Below are positions 10,063-18,813 of a stretch of DNA of 48,054 nt, piece after piece. The notes beneath the pieces are model-generated. The model did not search any database and was not told the DNA's origin. It saw nothing but the letters and a program-made list of their open reading frames with translations. Numbering within the stretch: position 1 is the first letter of the stretch; every line of letters starts with the position of its first letter. The stretch is from Desulfurobacteriaceae bacterium (GTDB taxonomy: Bacteria; Aquificota; Aquificia; Desulfurobacteriales; Desulfurobacteriaceae), in the NCBI GenBank assembly GCA_039832905.1, contig JBDOLX010000069.1, positions 1 through 48,054 of the forward strand, written 5' to 3'. Both the position numbers and the translations under genes were made by a program.

Positions 10063-12903
10063 CTACCACACCCTTTCAAATATTAAAGATTTAAATAAAG
10101 GTTCTATAGGCTTAAAACCTTTAACTGTGGCATCTCCATTAATGTAAATTTCGTCAGGACTAAAGTCGCCTATTTGCTTCTCTATTATTTCTCTGTCACT
10201 TTCAAAATCGATGTTTTTTATGTTTCTCCAAACAATTACAATTCTTTTTCCTTCTTTTTCCCCAAAGACAAATATATACTTTCTTTCGTTATCTTTGAGA
10301 ACTTTATAGCCTTTAATATGTAAACCCAGAAGGTAGTTAAAGGTTTCCACAATATCTACATTGACAACTTTCTCTTGATAATTCTCTATGATTTTCATCT
10401 TGTAGTTAAAAGGATTTCCTAGTTCATCAATGTTGAGGAACGTCTTACTATTCTTAGTTTCCCATTCAAGCATGTATTTGACAAAGTAATCTGAAAGTTC
10501 ATAGAGTGTTTCTTGAGATTTTTCAAACTCAACGTTTTCTAAAGCATCTTCATACTGTTCTAAGGTATGATATTTGAAAAAGCCTCCTGCTGTTTTCTCG
10601 TTGTATTTTTCTTTAACGTCTTTTTCCTTGCTTATTCCTGATTTATCGTAAAACAGAACTTTTTTCGTTCTTGGCAAAATTACTGTCCAGAAATGCTCTC
10701 CCATCTCAATGCCAATCCATTTTCTTTTTAGTTTGTGGGCTACTGCTGTTGTTGTTCCACTTCCTAAGAAAAAGTCCAGAACTAAGTCGTTTTCATTGGA
10801 AGTGGATTCTATGACACGCTTTAGAAGAATTTCTGAGTTTTCAGTTCTGAAAGTGGTAGTAGAAGAGTATCCAGGAATATCAAGCCAGTTATTGTCAAGT
10901 AAAGTTTCCTCTTTAGGAGGTACCCAATATTGAATTGAGTTACCGTGTCTTCTTACAAACTCCAATTTCCTGCCAGTTCTGTTCCAATATTCTTCTAAAG
11001 TTTCGCCTGTTTTTTTAGCTACTTCAAGGTATTTTTTATAATTTTCTACCGCCCGATAAGCCCTTTCTTTACTCCACATCCACTGTCCTTTGGTTAAGTT
11101 TATCCCTAAAATTTCATACCTCATAGTAGGTCTATCGTAAATTTTTTTAAAACTTGTCCAGTATCCTTGTCTTTTCTCAGATAGGGGGGTTATGAAATTT
11201 CCGTAAACTTTTTCTTGATTCTTTGAATACCAGTAAAGGTTATCGTACATTACTCCGATAGATTTTAAGTTATTAAACTGCTGAAACAGCCCTGCTTTTG
11301 GAGATCCTCTTCTGACTACTATCTCGTTTCTAAAATTTTCTTTTCCGAAAATTTCGTTTAAAAGCAACCTAACGTACATATTTCCGTTGTAATCACATCT
11401 AACAAAAATACTTCCTCTATCGTTTAACAACTCTCTTCCTAGCCTAATCCTATTTTCAAGCATCGTTATCCACGTAGCATCTTTATAACCGACTTTGTAA
11501 AGGTAATCTGCTTCTTTTTCTTTGTTAAACGGCGGATCGATATAAATTGTTTGTATTTTCTCAGAATATTTATTTAAGAGTAAATTCAAAGCTTGCCAAT
11601 TTTCGCTTTTTATTAATATTCCATCTAAAATATTGTCTAAATCATTTTTCTCACTTAAAGCAGATAGTAATTTCCATTTGAAATCGTCATTAAAATATCT
11701 TGTATCAACTGGCAACTTCTTCCACTCTTTGTTTTCTGGTGTACTTTTCTCGATTAAATCTTTTTTGTCTTTAACTTCAATTTCAAACAGTTCTTTCCAT
11801 TCGTTAACCTGTTTTTTGTTACTCAAGATCTCGTCTAAAATACTCTCTAAAAACTTTTCTCCTGCGTATTCTTTAATTTTGTCTAAAGTAATTACATAGT
11901 TGGTTTCTATAACAAACTTTTTCTTTTCCCAAATCTTTTTTTGGAAATTTTCAATCTGTGCTAAAAACTCAACTATTTTTAGGGCAATATTTCTAAATAC
12001 TCTAACACCGGTAAGGTAAAGTTTTAGCTTATCAAAATAATCATTTTGTTCTAAAACTTGTAAATCATCTAGCTGTAAGAATTCGTTTTTAATGTAAAAG
12101 TCTAACTCCCTCTCTAAGAATTCCTTTAAATTTTTGTGAATAAAGTAATCTGTAGTGTTTCTTCTTGTATATCTGTAAAGGTGTTTTTCAATTAATGTTT
12201 TTTCTCCTTTTTCGGACTTTTCAAAAATTAAAGTTGCTAAACTATTTTGTGGGATTTTATCTTCTAAAGTCTTTATTGTTTCCTTATTAATTTTTTCCTG
12301 AACTTTTTGATTTCCGTACTTTTTTTTCTCTTCTTCTGTTAAAGATCTATACTCAAAGTAAACGTTTAATTCTTTCTTTTCATCATAAAAGTCAAAAATC
12401 TTTTCATTTAAAACAAAAAACTTCTTTTCTTGTGCTTTAACGTTTCCCTTTTCTTCCTCTGCTTCTACAACTCTAAAGTTAACCGTTATATCTTTAACTT
12501 TGAAAGTGTATCTTCTGAAATATTCTGTAGTCTTTATGTAGTAACTATCTCTATTTACCCAATAGAGGAAGATTTCTTCTCCGTTATAAGGAACGCAGTA
12601 TTTTTCTTTTTTTCCATATCTTCTTTTACTTATAAAGTCTCCGTTTTCATAATAGCGGGAAAAGAAGCTGATTAAATGATCATAAATGGTTTTTTCTAAG
12701 TTCTCAACTTCATTTTCGTTTAATATTGCTAGCTGTTTTTTTATACTGTCTATTAACTCTTCTTCAATGAACCTTTCAATTTCTTTCCGCTTATAGTTCA
12801 TTATTCTATATATTCCAAAGTTCAAATCTTCACTTTCAAACCGAAAAATTTCCTTTAATTTTTTCTTAAGTTCCTTTATTAAATCATTGGTTGAATATGT
12901 CAT
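10063..12903 (-). CDS. mod: Type III-like DNA (adenine-N6) methyltransferase, Mod subunit
   Basis: This is an S-adenosylmethionine-dependent DNA methylase that marks host sites and probably sets specificity for the whole restriction complex. The catalytic motif IV is DPPFN at residue 456. The AdoMet-binding motif I comes later, as LDFFLGSGTT near residue 709, so this is the beta-class order typical of type III Mod. The segment between the two motifs would hold the target-recognition domain. The protein has 946 residues. About 450 of these precede DPPF, far more than in EcoP15I-type Mod (about 650 residues in total), so this is the long Mod version. The ATG has AAGGAG nine bases upstream. Gene order is mod, nuclease, helicase, almost without gaps. 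Confidence 0.9.
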   Translation of the reverse strand: MTYSTNDLIKELKKKLKEIFRFESEDLNFGIYRIMNYKRKEIERFIEEELIDSIKKQLAILNENEVENLEKTIYDHLISFFSRYYENGDFISKRRYGKKEKYCVPYNGEEIFLYWVNRDSYYIKTTEYFRRYTFKVKDITVNFRVVEAEEEKGNVKAQEKKFFVLNEKIFDFYDEKKELNVYFEYRSLTEEEKKKYGNQKVQEKINKETIKTLEDKIPQNSLATLIFEKSEKGEKTLIEKHLYRYTRRNTTDYFIHKNLKEFLERELDFYIKNEFLQLDDLQVLEQNDYFDKLKLYLTGVRVFRNIALKIVEFLAQIENFQKKIWEKKKFVIETNYVITLDKIKEYAGEKFLESILDEILSNKKQVNEWKELFEIEVKDKKDLIEKSTPENKEWKKLPVDTRYFNDDFKWKLLSALSEKNDLDNILDGILIKSENWQALNLLLNKYSEKIQTIYIDPPFNKEKEADYLYKVGYKDATWITMLENRIRLGRELLNDRGSIFVRCDYNGNMYVRLLLNEIFGKENFRNEIVVRRGSPKAGLFQQFNNLKSIGVMYDNLYWYSKNQEKVYGNFITPLSEKRQGYWTSFKKIYDRPTMRYEILGINLTKGQWMWSKERAYRAVENYKKYLEVAKKTGETLEEYWNRTGRKLEFVRRHGNSIQYWVPPKEETLLDNNWLDIPGYSSTTTFRTENSEILLKRVIESTSNENDLVLDFFLGSGTTTAVAHKLKRKWIGIEMGEHFWTVILPRTKKVLFYDKSGISKEKDVKEKYNEKTAGGFFKYHTLEQYEDALENVEFEKSQETLYELSDYFVKYMLEWETKNSKTFLNIDELGNPFNYKMKIIENYQEKVVNVDIVETFNYLLGLHIKGYKVLKDNERKYIFVFGEKEGKRIVIVWRNIKNIDFESDREIIEKQIGDFSPDEIYINGDATVKGFKPIEPLFKSLIFERVW

Positions 12904-12997
12904 GTTATTTTTCTCCTTATGGTAATTTTTTCTGGTATCTTATAATTTAAGACAGATTAAGCGCTAATCCTTTTCTTTTCAAAGACACAGACAGCGC

Positions 12998-13011
12998 ACG
13001 CCGTAAGGCGT
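12998..13011. other. GC-rich hairpin with GNRA-type loop between mod and leuC
   Basis: ACGCC-GTAA-GGCGT forms a perfect 5-bp stem with a GTAA (GNRA class) tetraloop, flanked by CGCA on the left and TGCG further right. It stands out as GC-rich in a 239-bp intergenic region (12904-13142) that is otherwise AT-rich. It is not followed by a T run, so it is not an ordinary terminator. It could be a leader element, or a scar at the edge of the restriction cassette. Confidence 0.45.
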
Positions 13012-13069
13012 TTGGTTATGCGATTGCTTAGAAATAGTTCACGAAAAATGGAAGGAAAATCTCCCTATA

Positions 13070-13075
13070 TATAAT
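13070..13075 (+). promoter_or_regulatory. Probable -10 box upstream of leuC
   Basis: A perfect TATAAT sits about 70 bases before the leuC start. I cannot find a good -35 hexamer 16-18 bases upstream, so the assignment rests on the -10 alone. It is the best candidate in the mod/leuC divergent region. Confidence 0.35.
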
Positions 13076-13142
13076 ACATTGAAACTGAAGAGGTATAGAG
13101 ATAAAATTTCCAAACATAAAATCTTTTAAAAGGAGTAGTAAG

Positions 13143-14417
13143 ATGGGAATGACAATTACTCAAAAGATTTTAGCAGAACACGCTGGAAAAAAAGAGGTTT
13201 ATCCTGGTGAACTTATAATGTGTAAGGTTGATATTGCTCTTGCAAACGATGTTACTGCTCCTATTGCAATAAAGCAAGTTAAAGCTCTTGGAGCTAAGAA
13301 AGTTTGGGATAAAGAGAGAATAGCTCTTGTTCCAGATCATTTTGTTCCTGCCAAAGATATAAAGGCTGCTGAACAAGTTAAGATGATGAGAGATTTTGCA
13401 AAAGAATTTGAAATTAAACACTTTTGGTCTGAAGGTAGAGTGGGAATTGAACACGCTCTTTTACCAGAACAGGGTGTCGTTGTTCCAGGAGACGTTGTAA
13501 TCGGAGCAGATTCCCATACATGTACTTATGGTGCTCTTGGAGCTTTTGCAACAGGTGTTGGTTCTACCGATATGGCTTACGCTTGGCTTACGGGAGAAGT
13601 TTGGTTTAAAGTTCCAGAACAAATGAAGTTTATTTACTATGGAAAGCGTCAAAAGTGGGTAAGTGGTAAGGATTTAATTCTTTATGTAATAGGAATGATT
13701 GGTGTTGACGGGGCACTTTACAAGACTATGGAGCATACGGGCGAAGCTATTAGAGAGCTTCCAATGGATGATAGATTTACAATCTGTAATATGGCTATTG
13801 AAGCTGGAGCTAAGAATGGAATTATTGAACCGGACGAAATAACGCTTGAATACGTTAAAGGAAGAGCAAAGAGACCTTATAAGTTCTACAAGTCTGATCC
13901 AGATGCTGAATATTCTGAAGTTTACGAAATAGATGTTTCAAAGATAGAACCACAAGTAGCGTTCCCATACCTTCCATCAAATACGAGACCTGTTACAGAA
14001 GCAACTCACGTTACAATTGATCAAGTTGTTATTGGTTCTTGTACAAACGGAAGAATTAGCGATTTGAGAGTGGCAGCTCAAATCTTAAAAGGAAAGAAGG
14101 TAAATCCGAACGTGAGATGTATAATCATTCCAGCTACCCAAGATATTTACAGACAAGCTATGAAAGAAGGTCTTATAGATATCTTCATAGAAGCTGAGTG
14201 TGTTGTATCTACCCCAACTTGTGGTCCATGTCTTGGTGGACATATGGGAATTCTTGCCAAAGGCGAAAGGGCGATTGCAACAACTAATAGGAACTTTGTT
14301 GGAAGAATGGGACATCCTGAAAGTGAAGTTTACCTTGCATCTCCTGCAGTAGCTGCTGCTTCTGCTGTTCTTGGAAGAATTGCACATCCTGATGAAGTTG
14401 TTGGTTCTGAAAACTAA
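13143..14417 (+). CDS. leuC: 3-isopropylmalate dehydratase large subunit
   Basis: This is the [4Fe-4S] aconitase-family subunit that, with LeuD, isomerises 2- to 3-isopropylmalate in leucine synthesis. The 424-residue length is that of the thermophile/archaeal LeuC type rather than the 466-residue E. coli type. Substrate and cluster motifs are clear: [28 protein letters not shown] with Cys300, and TCGPCLGGH with Cys360 and Cys363, the three cluster ligands. An aconitase paralogue acting on homoaconitate is the main alternative, since this short type includes such enzymes. leuD is not adjacent: the gene stands alone between an upstream -10-like box and a strong terminator. GGAG lies seven to eight bases before the ATG. 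A second ATG two codons later is possible. Confidence 0.93.
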   Translation: MGMTITQKILAEHAGKKEVYPGELIMCKVDIALANDVTAPIAIKQVKALGAKKVWDKERIALVPDHFVPAKDIKAAEQVKMMRDFAKEFEIKHFWSEGRVGIEHALLPEQGVVVPGDVVIGADSHTCTYGALGAFATGVGSTDMAYAWLTGEVWFKVPEQMKFIYYGKRQKWVSGKDLILYVIGMIGVDGALYKTMEHTGEAIRELPMDDRFTICNMAIEAGAKNGIIEPDEITLEYVKGRAKRPYKFYKSDPDAEYSEVYEIDVSKIEPQVAFPYLPSNTRPVTEATHVTIDQVVIGSCTNGRISDLRVAAQILKGKKVNPNVRCIIIPATQDIYRQAMKEGLIDIFIEAECVVSTPTCGPCLGGHMGILAKGERAIATTNRNFVGRMGHPESEVYLASPAVAAASAVLGRIAHPDEVVGSEN

Positions 14418-14428
14418 GAGAACAATTT

Positions 14429-14466
14429 AGCACTGGGCTTTTGCGTCCCAGTGCTTTCTTTTATTT
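14429..14466 (+). terminator. Rho-independent terminator after leuC
   Basis: A perfect 9-bp stem (AGCACTGGG with CCCAGTGCT, nine-base loop) is followed by TTCTTTTATTT. It lies 11 bases after the leuC stop and isolates leuC as a single-gene unit. Confidence 0.88.
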
Positions 14467-14489
14467 AAGCATTAATGGGGAGAATAGCT

Positions 14490-15104
14490 TTGGATCTTTT
14501 TGAGATAAGAAACTGGTTTGCTCACAATCTTGTAGACTATTTAAGGGAAAAGGAAGAGGAAAGTTTAAGAAAGCTTAACGTTCTAATAGAGATTGTAGAC
14601 GGAAAGAGCCCTGAAGTTGTTGAATACCTCAGAGAGGAGCTCCTTTCTGAATTTCCTTTATTAAAACTTGAAAACGGATTTCTGACTTTAAATGAAGAAC
14701 TCTTAGATCCTTTTACAAAGGAGTACTTGGAAGAGAAAAGCGAAAAATATAAAGACTTCTTGAAAACTCTTGGAGATTTTGAACCTGTCCATGATGATAT
14801 AGAAAAAAATATCCATATGGCGAGAAAACTCTTTAAATCAGGACTTTATTTTGAGGTTCATGAACTTCTTGAAGAGCTCTGGTTCAATGAATTTGGAAAG
14901 TACAGAGAGTTTATACAAGCCCTTATTCAGATAGCTGTTGCTTACTATCATCTTCAAAACTTTAACGTAAAGGGATATGAGCTTTTGATTCAGAACGCGA
15001 TAGAGCTTTTAAAAGGTTATGAAGGAGTTCTTTTTAGTGTAGATGTTGATAAACTAAAAAAAGACCTTGCTAATGCTACACAGGACGAGCTTGTAGAGTT
15101 TTAA
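14490..15104 (+). CDS. DUF309 domain protein
   Basis: The C-terminal half carries the DUF309 signature: YFEVHELLEELWF followed by REFIQALIQIAVAYYHLQ, an all-helical domain of unknown function with conserved His/Glu residues. The N-terminal 90 residues are charged and helical and I do not recognise them. Two starts are possible. The ATG at 14475 has no ribosome-binding site. The TTG at 14490 has GGGGAG eight bases upstream, lying inside the longer reading, so I prefer TTG (204 residues). The LysR gene follows after six bases and is probably co-transcribed. No catalytic role can be assigned. Confidence 0.8.
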   Translation: MDLFEIRNWFAHNLVDYLREKEEESLRKLNVLIEIVDGKSPEVVEYLREELLSEFPLLKLENGFLTLNEELLDPFTKEYLEEKSEKYKDFLKTLGDFEPVHDDIEKNIHMARKLFKSGLYFEVHELLEELWFNEFGKYREFIQALIQIAVAYYHLQNFNVKGYELLIQNAIELLKGYEGVLFSVDVDKLKKDLANATQDELVEF

Positions 15105-15110
15105 GAAGAA

Positions 15111-16013
15111 ATGGATTTAAGACAGCTTGAAGTTTTCGTGAAAGTTTTTGAGTTGAAGAGTTTTTCAAAGGCAGCAGAGAAATTAAACATTTCTCAACCA
15201 ACGGTTAGTGCTCATATACAAAATCTTGAAGATGAACTTTCTTTAAAACTTTTTGACAGGATAGGAAGAAAAGTAGTTCCAACTTTTGAGGCCAAAATTT
15301 TATATAAACATGCAGTAGAGCTAATAAAGAAAAGAGACGAAGCATTATCAGAACTGTTATCCGTGAATAAGAGGTCTAAAGGATTTTTAAAGATTGCTGC
15401 AAGCAATATTCCAGGAGATTTTCTAATCCCTCACACACTACCAAAGCTAAAACATCTTCTACCTGAAGTTATTGTTCGTGTTGATATTTTTGACTCAAAA
15501 AAAGTTATAAAGCTTTTGAAGGAAGTAATTCCTGATTATGATTTGGGAGTTGTAGGATCAAAACTTGAGGATCAAAAACTTGAATATAAAAAAATACTGG
15601 ATGATGAAATAGTGTTAATAGCTCCTCCTTACTATAAAAAGGACTCTTTAGAGCTCAAAGAACTTTCTGAAATTCCTCTTCTTCTAAGGGAAGAAGATTC
15701 GGGTACGAGATTAACCGTAGAAAAAGCGTTGGAAGAGAATGGTTTAAATCCACTATCCTTGAATATTATTGCAATTTTAGGAAGTAATACAGCTATTAAG
15801 GAGTCTGTAAAAAAGGGAGTGGGATTTGGACTTGTGTCAAAGTACTCTGTTTTAAAAGAGCTTGAGTGTAAAAAATTAAAAGTTTTGAAAGTTAATGGAC
15901 TTTCAATAAAAAGAAGCTTTTACGCTGTAAAAAGAAAGGATATTACCCTTACTCCACCTGCAAGGTTTCTATGGGAAAACTTGGAAAAAATATTTAACTT
16001 TCCAAGTACTTAA
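15111..16013 (+). CDS. LysR-family transcriptional regulator
   Basis: This is a DNA-binding regulator of the LysR type, with an N-terminal winged helix-turn-helix and a C-terminal periplasmic-binding-protein-like effector domain. The helix-turn-helix is visible as FSKAAEKLNISQPTVSAHI (near residues 22-40), after the standard MDLRQLEVFVKV opening. The next part, SLKLFDRIGRKVVPT, matches the family wing. At 300 residues it is full length. It lies six bases after the DUF309 gene and overlaps the end of the CitE-like gene by 20 bases in convergent orientation. LysR proteins often regulate divergent neighbours, but here the upstream neighbour is co-directional, so the target is unclear. Confidence 0.92.
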   Translation: MDLRQLEVFVKVFELKSFSKAAEKLNISQPTVSAHIQNLEDELSLKLFDRIGRKVVPTFEAKILYKHAVELIKKRDEALSELLSVNKRSKGFLKIAASNIPGDFLIPHTLPKLKHLLPEVIVRVDIFDSKKVIKLLKEVIPDYDLGVVGSKLEDQKLEYKKILDDEIVLIAPPYYKKDSLELKELSEIPLLLREEDSGTRLTVEKALEENGLNPLSLNIIAILGSNTAIKESVKKGVGFGLVSKYSVLKELECKKLKVLKVNGLSIKRSFYAVKRKDITLTPPARFLWENLEKIFNFPST

Positions 16014-16971
16014 GTTTGTTTAGAGCGTCTTTGTATATAGGTTGGTCAATAAACTTACCTTTGTAAGTAATTCCTCCTTTTCCTTCTTTTAGAGCTTCTT
16101 CGTAGAGTTTTACTATTTCTTTTGCTTCTTCTATTTCTCTTTTAGATGGGGAAAAGACCCTATTGGCAATCTCCACCTGTCTTACGGAAATGCACATTTT
16201 ACCGGCAAATCCAAGTTCTTTTTCAAAAGTTGCCTCTTTTTCAAATCCTTCTAAATCTTCATAATCCTGGTAGGCAGGGGCTATTGGTGAAACTCCAAAA
16301 GTTCTTGAAACTACTACAAATTTTTCCTTTATGTATCTTGCGATGCCACTTTCTCTTTTTAAAAGTTCCTGAGGAAGATTTAAATCTGCGAACATATCAA
16401 GAATTCCAAGGTAAACAGCGTTAATCCGAGAGGAGCTTTCTAAAATCTCCTTTAGGTTTTCTAAAGCTTTTCCTGTTTCTATGGAAAGCTGAATCTTTAT
16501 TGTTCCATTTCTTAAACCTCTTGAAAGCTCAAAGGACTCTATAAGTTTTGAAAGTGCTACCACATCTTCTTTTGTTTCTACTTTGCTAAGCCTTATAGCG
16601 TGAGGAATTACTGGTAGAAGTTCTACTATATCTTCAAAGAAAAACTCTGAATTCCAAGGATTTATTCTTATAACTATTTCCTTTGAACCGTCAAATGGGG
16701 AGTTTATTAAAAACTTTCTTAAAAAAGTTCTTGCAAAGCGTTTGTTTTTATCAGCAACTCCATCTTCAACGTTGAAAATTATAACGTCTGCATCCCTTTT
16801 AAATATTTTTGCAAGGTGCTTTACTCTATCTCCAGAAACTATTAGTGCAGATCTTCTAAATGGTTTTTCAAAAGGTTTCCTCTCTTTTAGCTCTTCTGGG
16901 TAGTTTTTTAGGTCTTGAATATTCTTTTCACCTGCCAAGACTTTTTCCCCAAGTTCAAAAAGCACTTCCAA
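15994..16971 (-). CDS. HpcH/HpaI aldolase / citrate lyase beta-like (CitE-like) protein
   Basis: This is a TIM-barrel C-C lyase of the CitE/malyl-CoA lyase group, which cleaves or forms acyl-CoA carboxylate bonds with a divalent metal. Recognisable parts are SALIVSGDR, ADVIIFNVEDGVADKNK (family motif usually LDLEDAVP), EIVIRINPWN and the metal-site glutamate in LSIETGKALEN. The exact substrate is unknown: citryl-CoA, malyl-CoA and related thioesters are all possible. I prefer the TTG at 16971, preceded by GGAGG with five bases between. A longer reading from a TTG at 17004 would start inside the loop of a perfect GC hairpin and lacks a ribosome-binding site. The upstream neighbour is the TonB receptor. 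Confidence 0.82.
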   Translation of the reverse strand: MEVLFELGEKVLAGEKNIQDLKNYPEELKERKPFEKPFRRSALIVSGDRVKHLAKIFKRDADVIIFNVEDGVADKNKRFARTFLRKFLINSPFDGSKEIVIRINPWNSEFFFEDIVELLPVIPHAIRLSKVETKEDVVALSKLIESFELSRGLRNGTIKIQLSIETGKALENLKEILESSSRINAVYLGILDMFADLNLPQELLKRESGIARYIKEKFVVVSRTFGVSPIAPAYQDYEDLEGFEKEATFEKELGFAGKMCISVRQVEIANRVFSPSKREIEEAKEIVKLYEEALKEGKGGITYKGKFIDQPIYKDALNKLKYLES

Positions 16972-16996
16972 CTTTTCCTCCGCGGAAGTTGAGATA

Positions 16997-17012
16997 CGGG
17001 GCAAAAGCCCCG
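16997..17012 (-). terminator. GC hairpin between TonB receptor and CitE-like gene
   Basis: A perfect 6-bp stem (CGGGGC with GCCCCG, four-base loop) lies just after the receptor stop codon. On the minus strand it is preceded, not followed, by T residues, so it may attenuate or protect the 3' end rather than terminate fully. Confidence 0.45.
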
Positions 17013-17019
17013 AAAAATT

Positions 17020-18801
17020 TTACTTGAAAGTTATGTCAACACCGGCAAAAATAGATCTTCCCATTGTGTTATATCCATAAGCGAGTTCGTACTTTTCGTC
17101 TGTAAGGTTAACACCTTTAAGGTAAAGTTTTGTTTTATCGTTAAGCTTATATGAAGCGTAGCAGTTAAGGGTGGTGAATGGAGATAGGGTGTTTTCTCCA
17201 TCTTTCCTTTCGCTGTAATGTTCTATCCAAGTAGACATTTTTAGCTTTTTAGTTTTGAAGTTGAGTCCTACAATATAGCTATTTTCGGGAACTCTATCTC
17301 TTATGTTTTCAGAAGCATTTATATAGGTATATTTACCATACAAACTTAAATGTTTGGAAACGATAGTTCTCGCTTTTACTTCTATTCCTTTGGTTTCTCC
17401 ACTCCCAATATTCTCGTAAGTATAATAATCAGTTTTATTAACACTTTGGATTTTATTCCATATGTAATTTCTAAAGTAATTTAACTCAAATAAAGACCGA
17501 ATTTTTTTCAATTTTTGTACCACTCCTACTGTCCATCCCCTTGACTTCTCTGGAGATAGATCAGGGTTTCCTTTGGTAGGAGGATAATAAATTCCATTCC
17601 AAGAAAAACCTGGATAGTATCCATAAAGTTGGTCAATGGTAGGTGCTTTAAAACCAGTACCATACTGAAGTTTAAATGTGGTTTCTGTTTTATCTATGGA
17701 GTAAGCTCCTGATAACTTGTAAGTACCATAGTAACCAAACAGAGAATGATTGTCTATTCTACCAACTCCTGTAATATATAATTTTGAAATTTCAGTATGT
17801 CCTTCAACAAATGCTGAACGAAGAGAAACCTCCTTATCTCCTACAGCACTTGTTTCTGCTCTTTCTTGTCTGTAATTGATTCCAGCTTTTAAGAAGCTTT
17901 TCTCGTTAAAATAGTATGTAGGAGATAAAGATAAATAGTTAGTGTATCCTATATAGTTTCCGTAAGAGTATTCCCGTTTTTCTCTATTGGTTGATGTTTT
18001 TAGGTTCCATATTAGATTCTCACTTTGGAGATAGGAAACACGGGTGGCTGCAAATAACCTCTTGTAGTCCATTTCTCCATTATCATATTCATTATGTCCG
18101 TATTTTGCCTGAACATCAGTTATTATCTTTAAATTTTCTGTAGGATAAAATCCGAAAGAAATTCCTCCCGTTGTATAACGGAAAGGATCGTCGTCAGGAG
18201 AAGAAGTAGTGGCACTAAAACCAGAGATTTTAAAGTTTTCAAGATAAATAGATGAGAATCCTTTGTTAAAAATCTTATCTATTTTTAGTTTTTCTTTAAA
18301 AGTCTTGTAGCTTCCACCTTCTAGAGTAATAGAAGCCTTATCTTTTTTAGGTTCCTTTGTAATTATGTTTATTACTCCTGCGATGGCTTCTGAACCGTAT
18401 AACGCACTTTGAGATCCTTTTAGGACTTCTATTCTTTCTACATTACTTAGATCTATCCATTCAAAGTTAGCTGTAGATCCTGGAGTTGAAGGATCATTTA
18501 TTGGTATTCCATTTACAAGAACAAGGATATATTCGCTACTTAGTCCTTGTATCCAAACACTGGTTTGTTTTCCCCATCCACCTGATGATACTACATGAAC
18601 CCCAGCTACATACTTTAAGACATCTGCAATACTTGTAAAACCATACTTTTCAATTTCCTCTTTTGTAATTACTTCAACATCGTCTCCAACGTGTTCAATA
18701 GGAACTTCAACCCTTGTTGCTGTAACTTGAACTTCTGGAATATCTTCAGCCATACCTTGTGAAACTAAAAGAAGGGAAAGAAGAACTAAACTTTTTCTCA
18801 A
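17020..18801 (-). CDS. btuB: TonB-dependent outer-membrane receptor (BtuB-like)
   Basis: This is an outer-membrane gated barrel that imports a scarce chelate, probably cobalamin or an iron/metal complex, using TonB energy. The signal peptide is MRKSLVLLSLLLVSQGMA. A TonB-box-like EVQVTATRVEV follows directly. The plug domain contains IADVLKYVAGVHV, WIQGLSSEYILVLVNGIPI and RIEVLKGSQSALYGSEAIAGVINI. The rest is a barrel rich in alternating strands, including the NPDLSPEKSRGWTVGV block, and it ends in an aromatic-containing strand (VDITFK). At 593 residues it matches BtuB size (about 594-614) rather than larger siderophore receptors. It is the last gene of the uptake operon, after binding protein, permease and ATPase. 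Cobalamin is the favoured but unproven substrate. Confidence 0.88.
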   Translation of the reverse strand: MRKSLVLLSLLLVSQGMAEDIPEVQVTATRVEVPIEHVGDDVEVITKEEIEKYGFTSIADVLKYVAGVHVVSSGGWGKQTSVWIQGLSSEYILVLVNGIPINDPSTPGSTANFEWIDLSNVERIEVLKGSQSALYGSEAIAGVINIITKEPKKDKASITLEGGSYKTFKEKLKIDKIFNKGFSSIYLENFKISGFSATTSSPDDDPFRYTTGGISFGFYPTENLKIITDVQAKYGHNEYDNGEMDYKRLFAATRVSYLQSENLIWNLKTSTNREKREYSYGNYIGYTNYLSLSPTYYFNEKSFLKAGINYRQERAETSAVGDKEVSLRSAFVEGHTEISKLYITGVGRIDNHSLFGYYGTYKLSGAYSIDKTETTFKLQYGTGFKAPTIDQLYGYYPGFSWNGIYYPPTKGNPDLSPEKSRGWTVGVVQKLKKIRSLFELNYFRNYIWNKIQSVNKTDYYTYENIGSGETKGIEVKARTIVSKHLSLYGKYTYINASENIRDRVPENSYIVGLNFKTKKLKMSTWIEHYSERKDGENTLSPFTTLNCYASYKLNDKTKLYLKGVNLTDEKYELAYGYNTMGRSIFAGVDITFK

Positions 18802-18813
18802 AACTTTACCTCC

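Noticed and set aside
12985-13030. Possible tRNA or CRISPR repeat in the GC-rich spacer
   Set aside because: There is only one short stem. No acceptor stem, CCA-adjacent pairing or T-loop is present, and no repeated units with spacers follow.
13170-13652. Antisense open frames inside leuC
   Set aside because: They are shadows of the conserved coding strand, with no recognisable motif.
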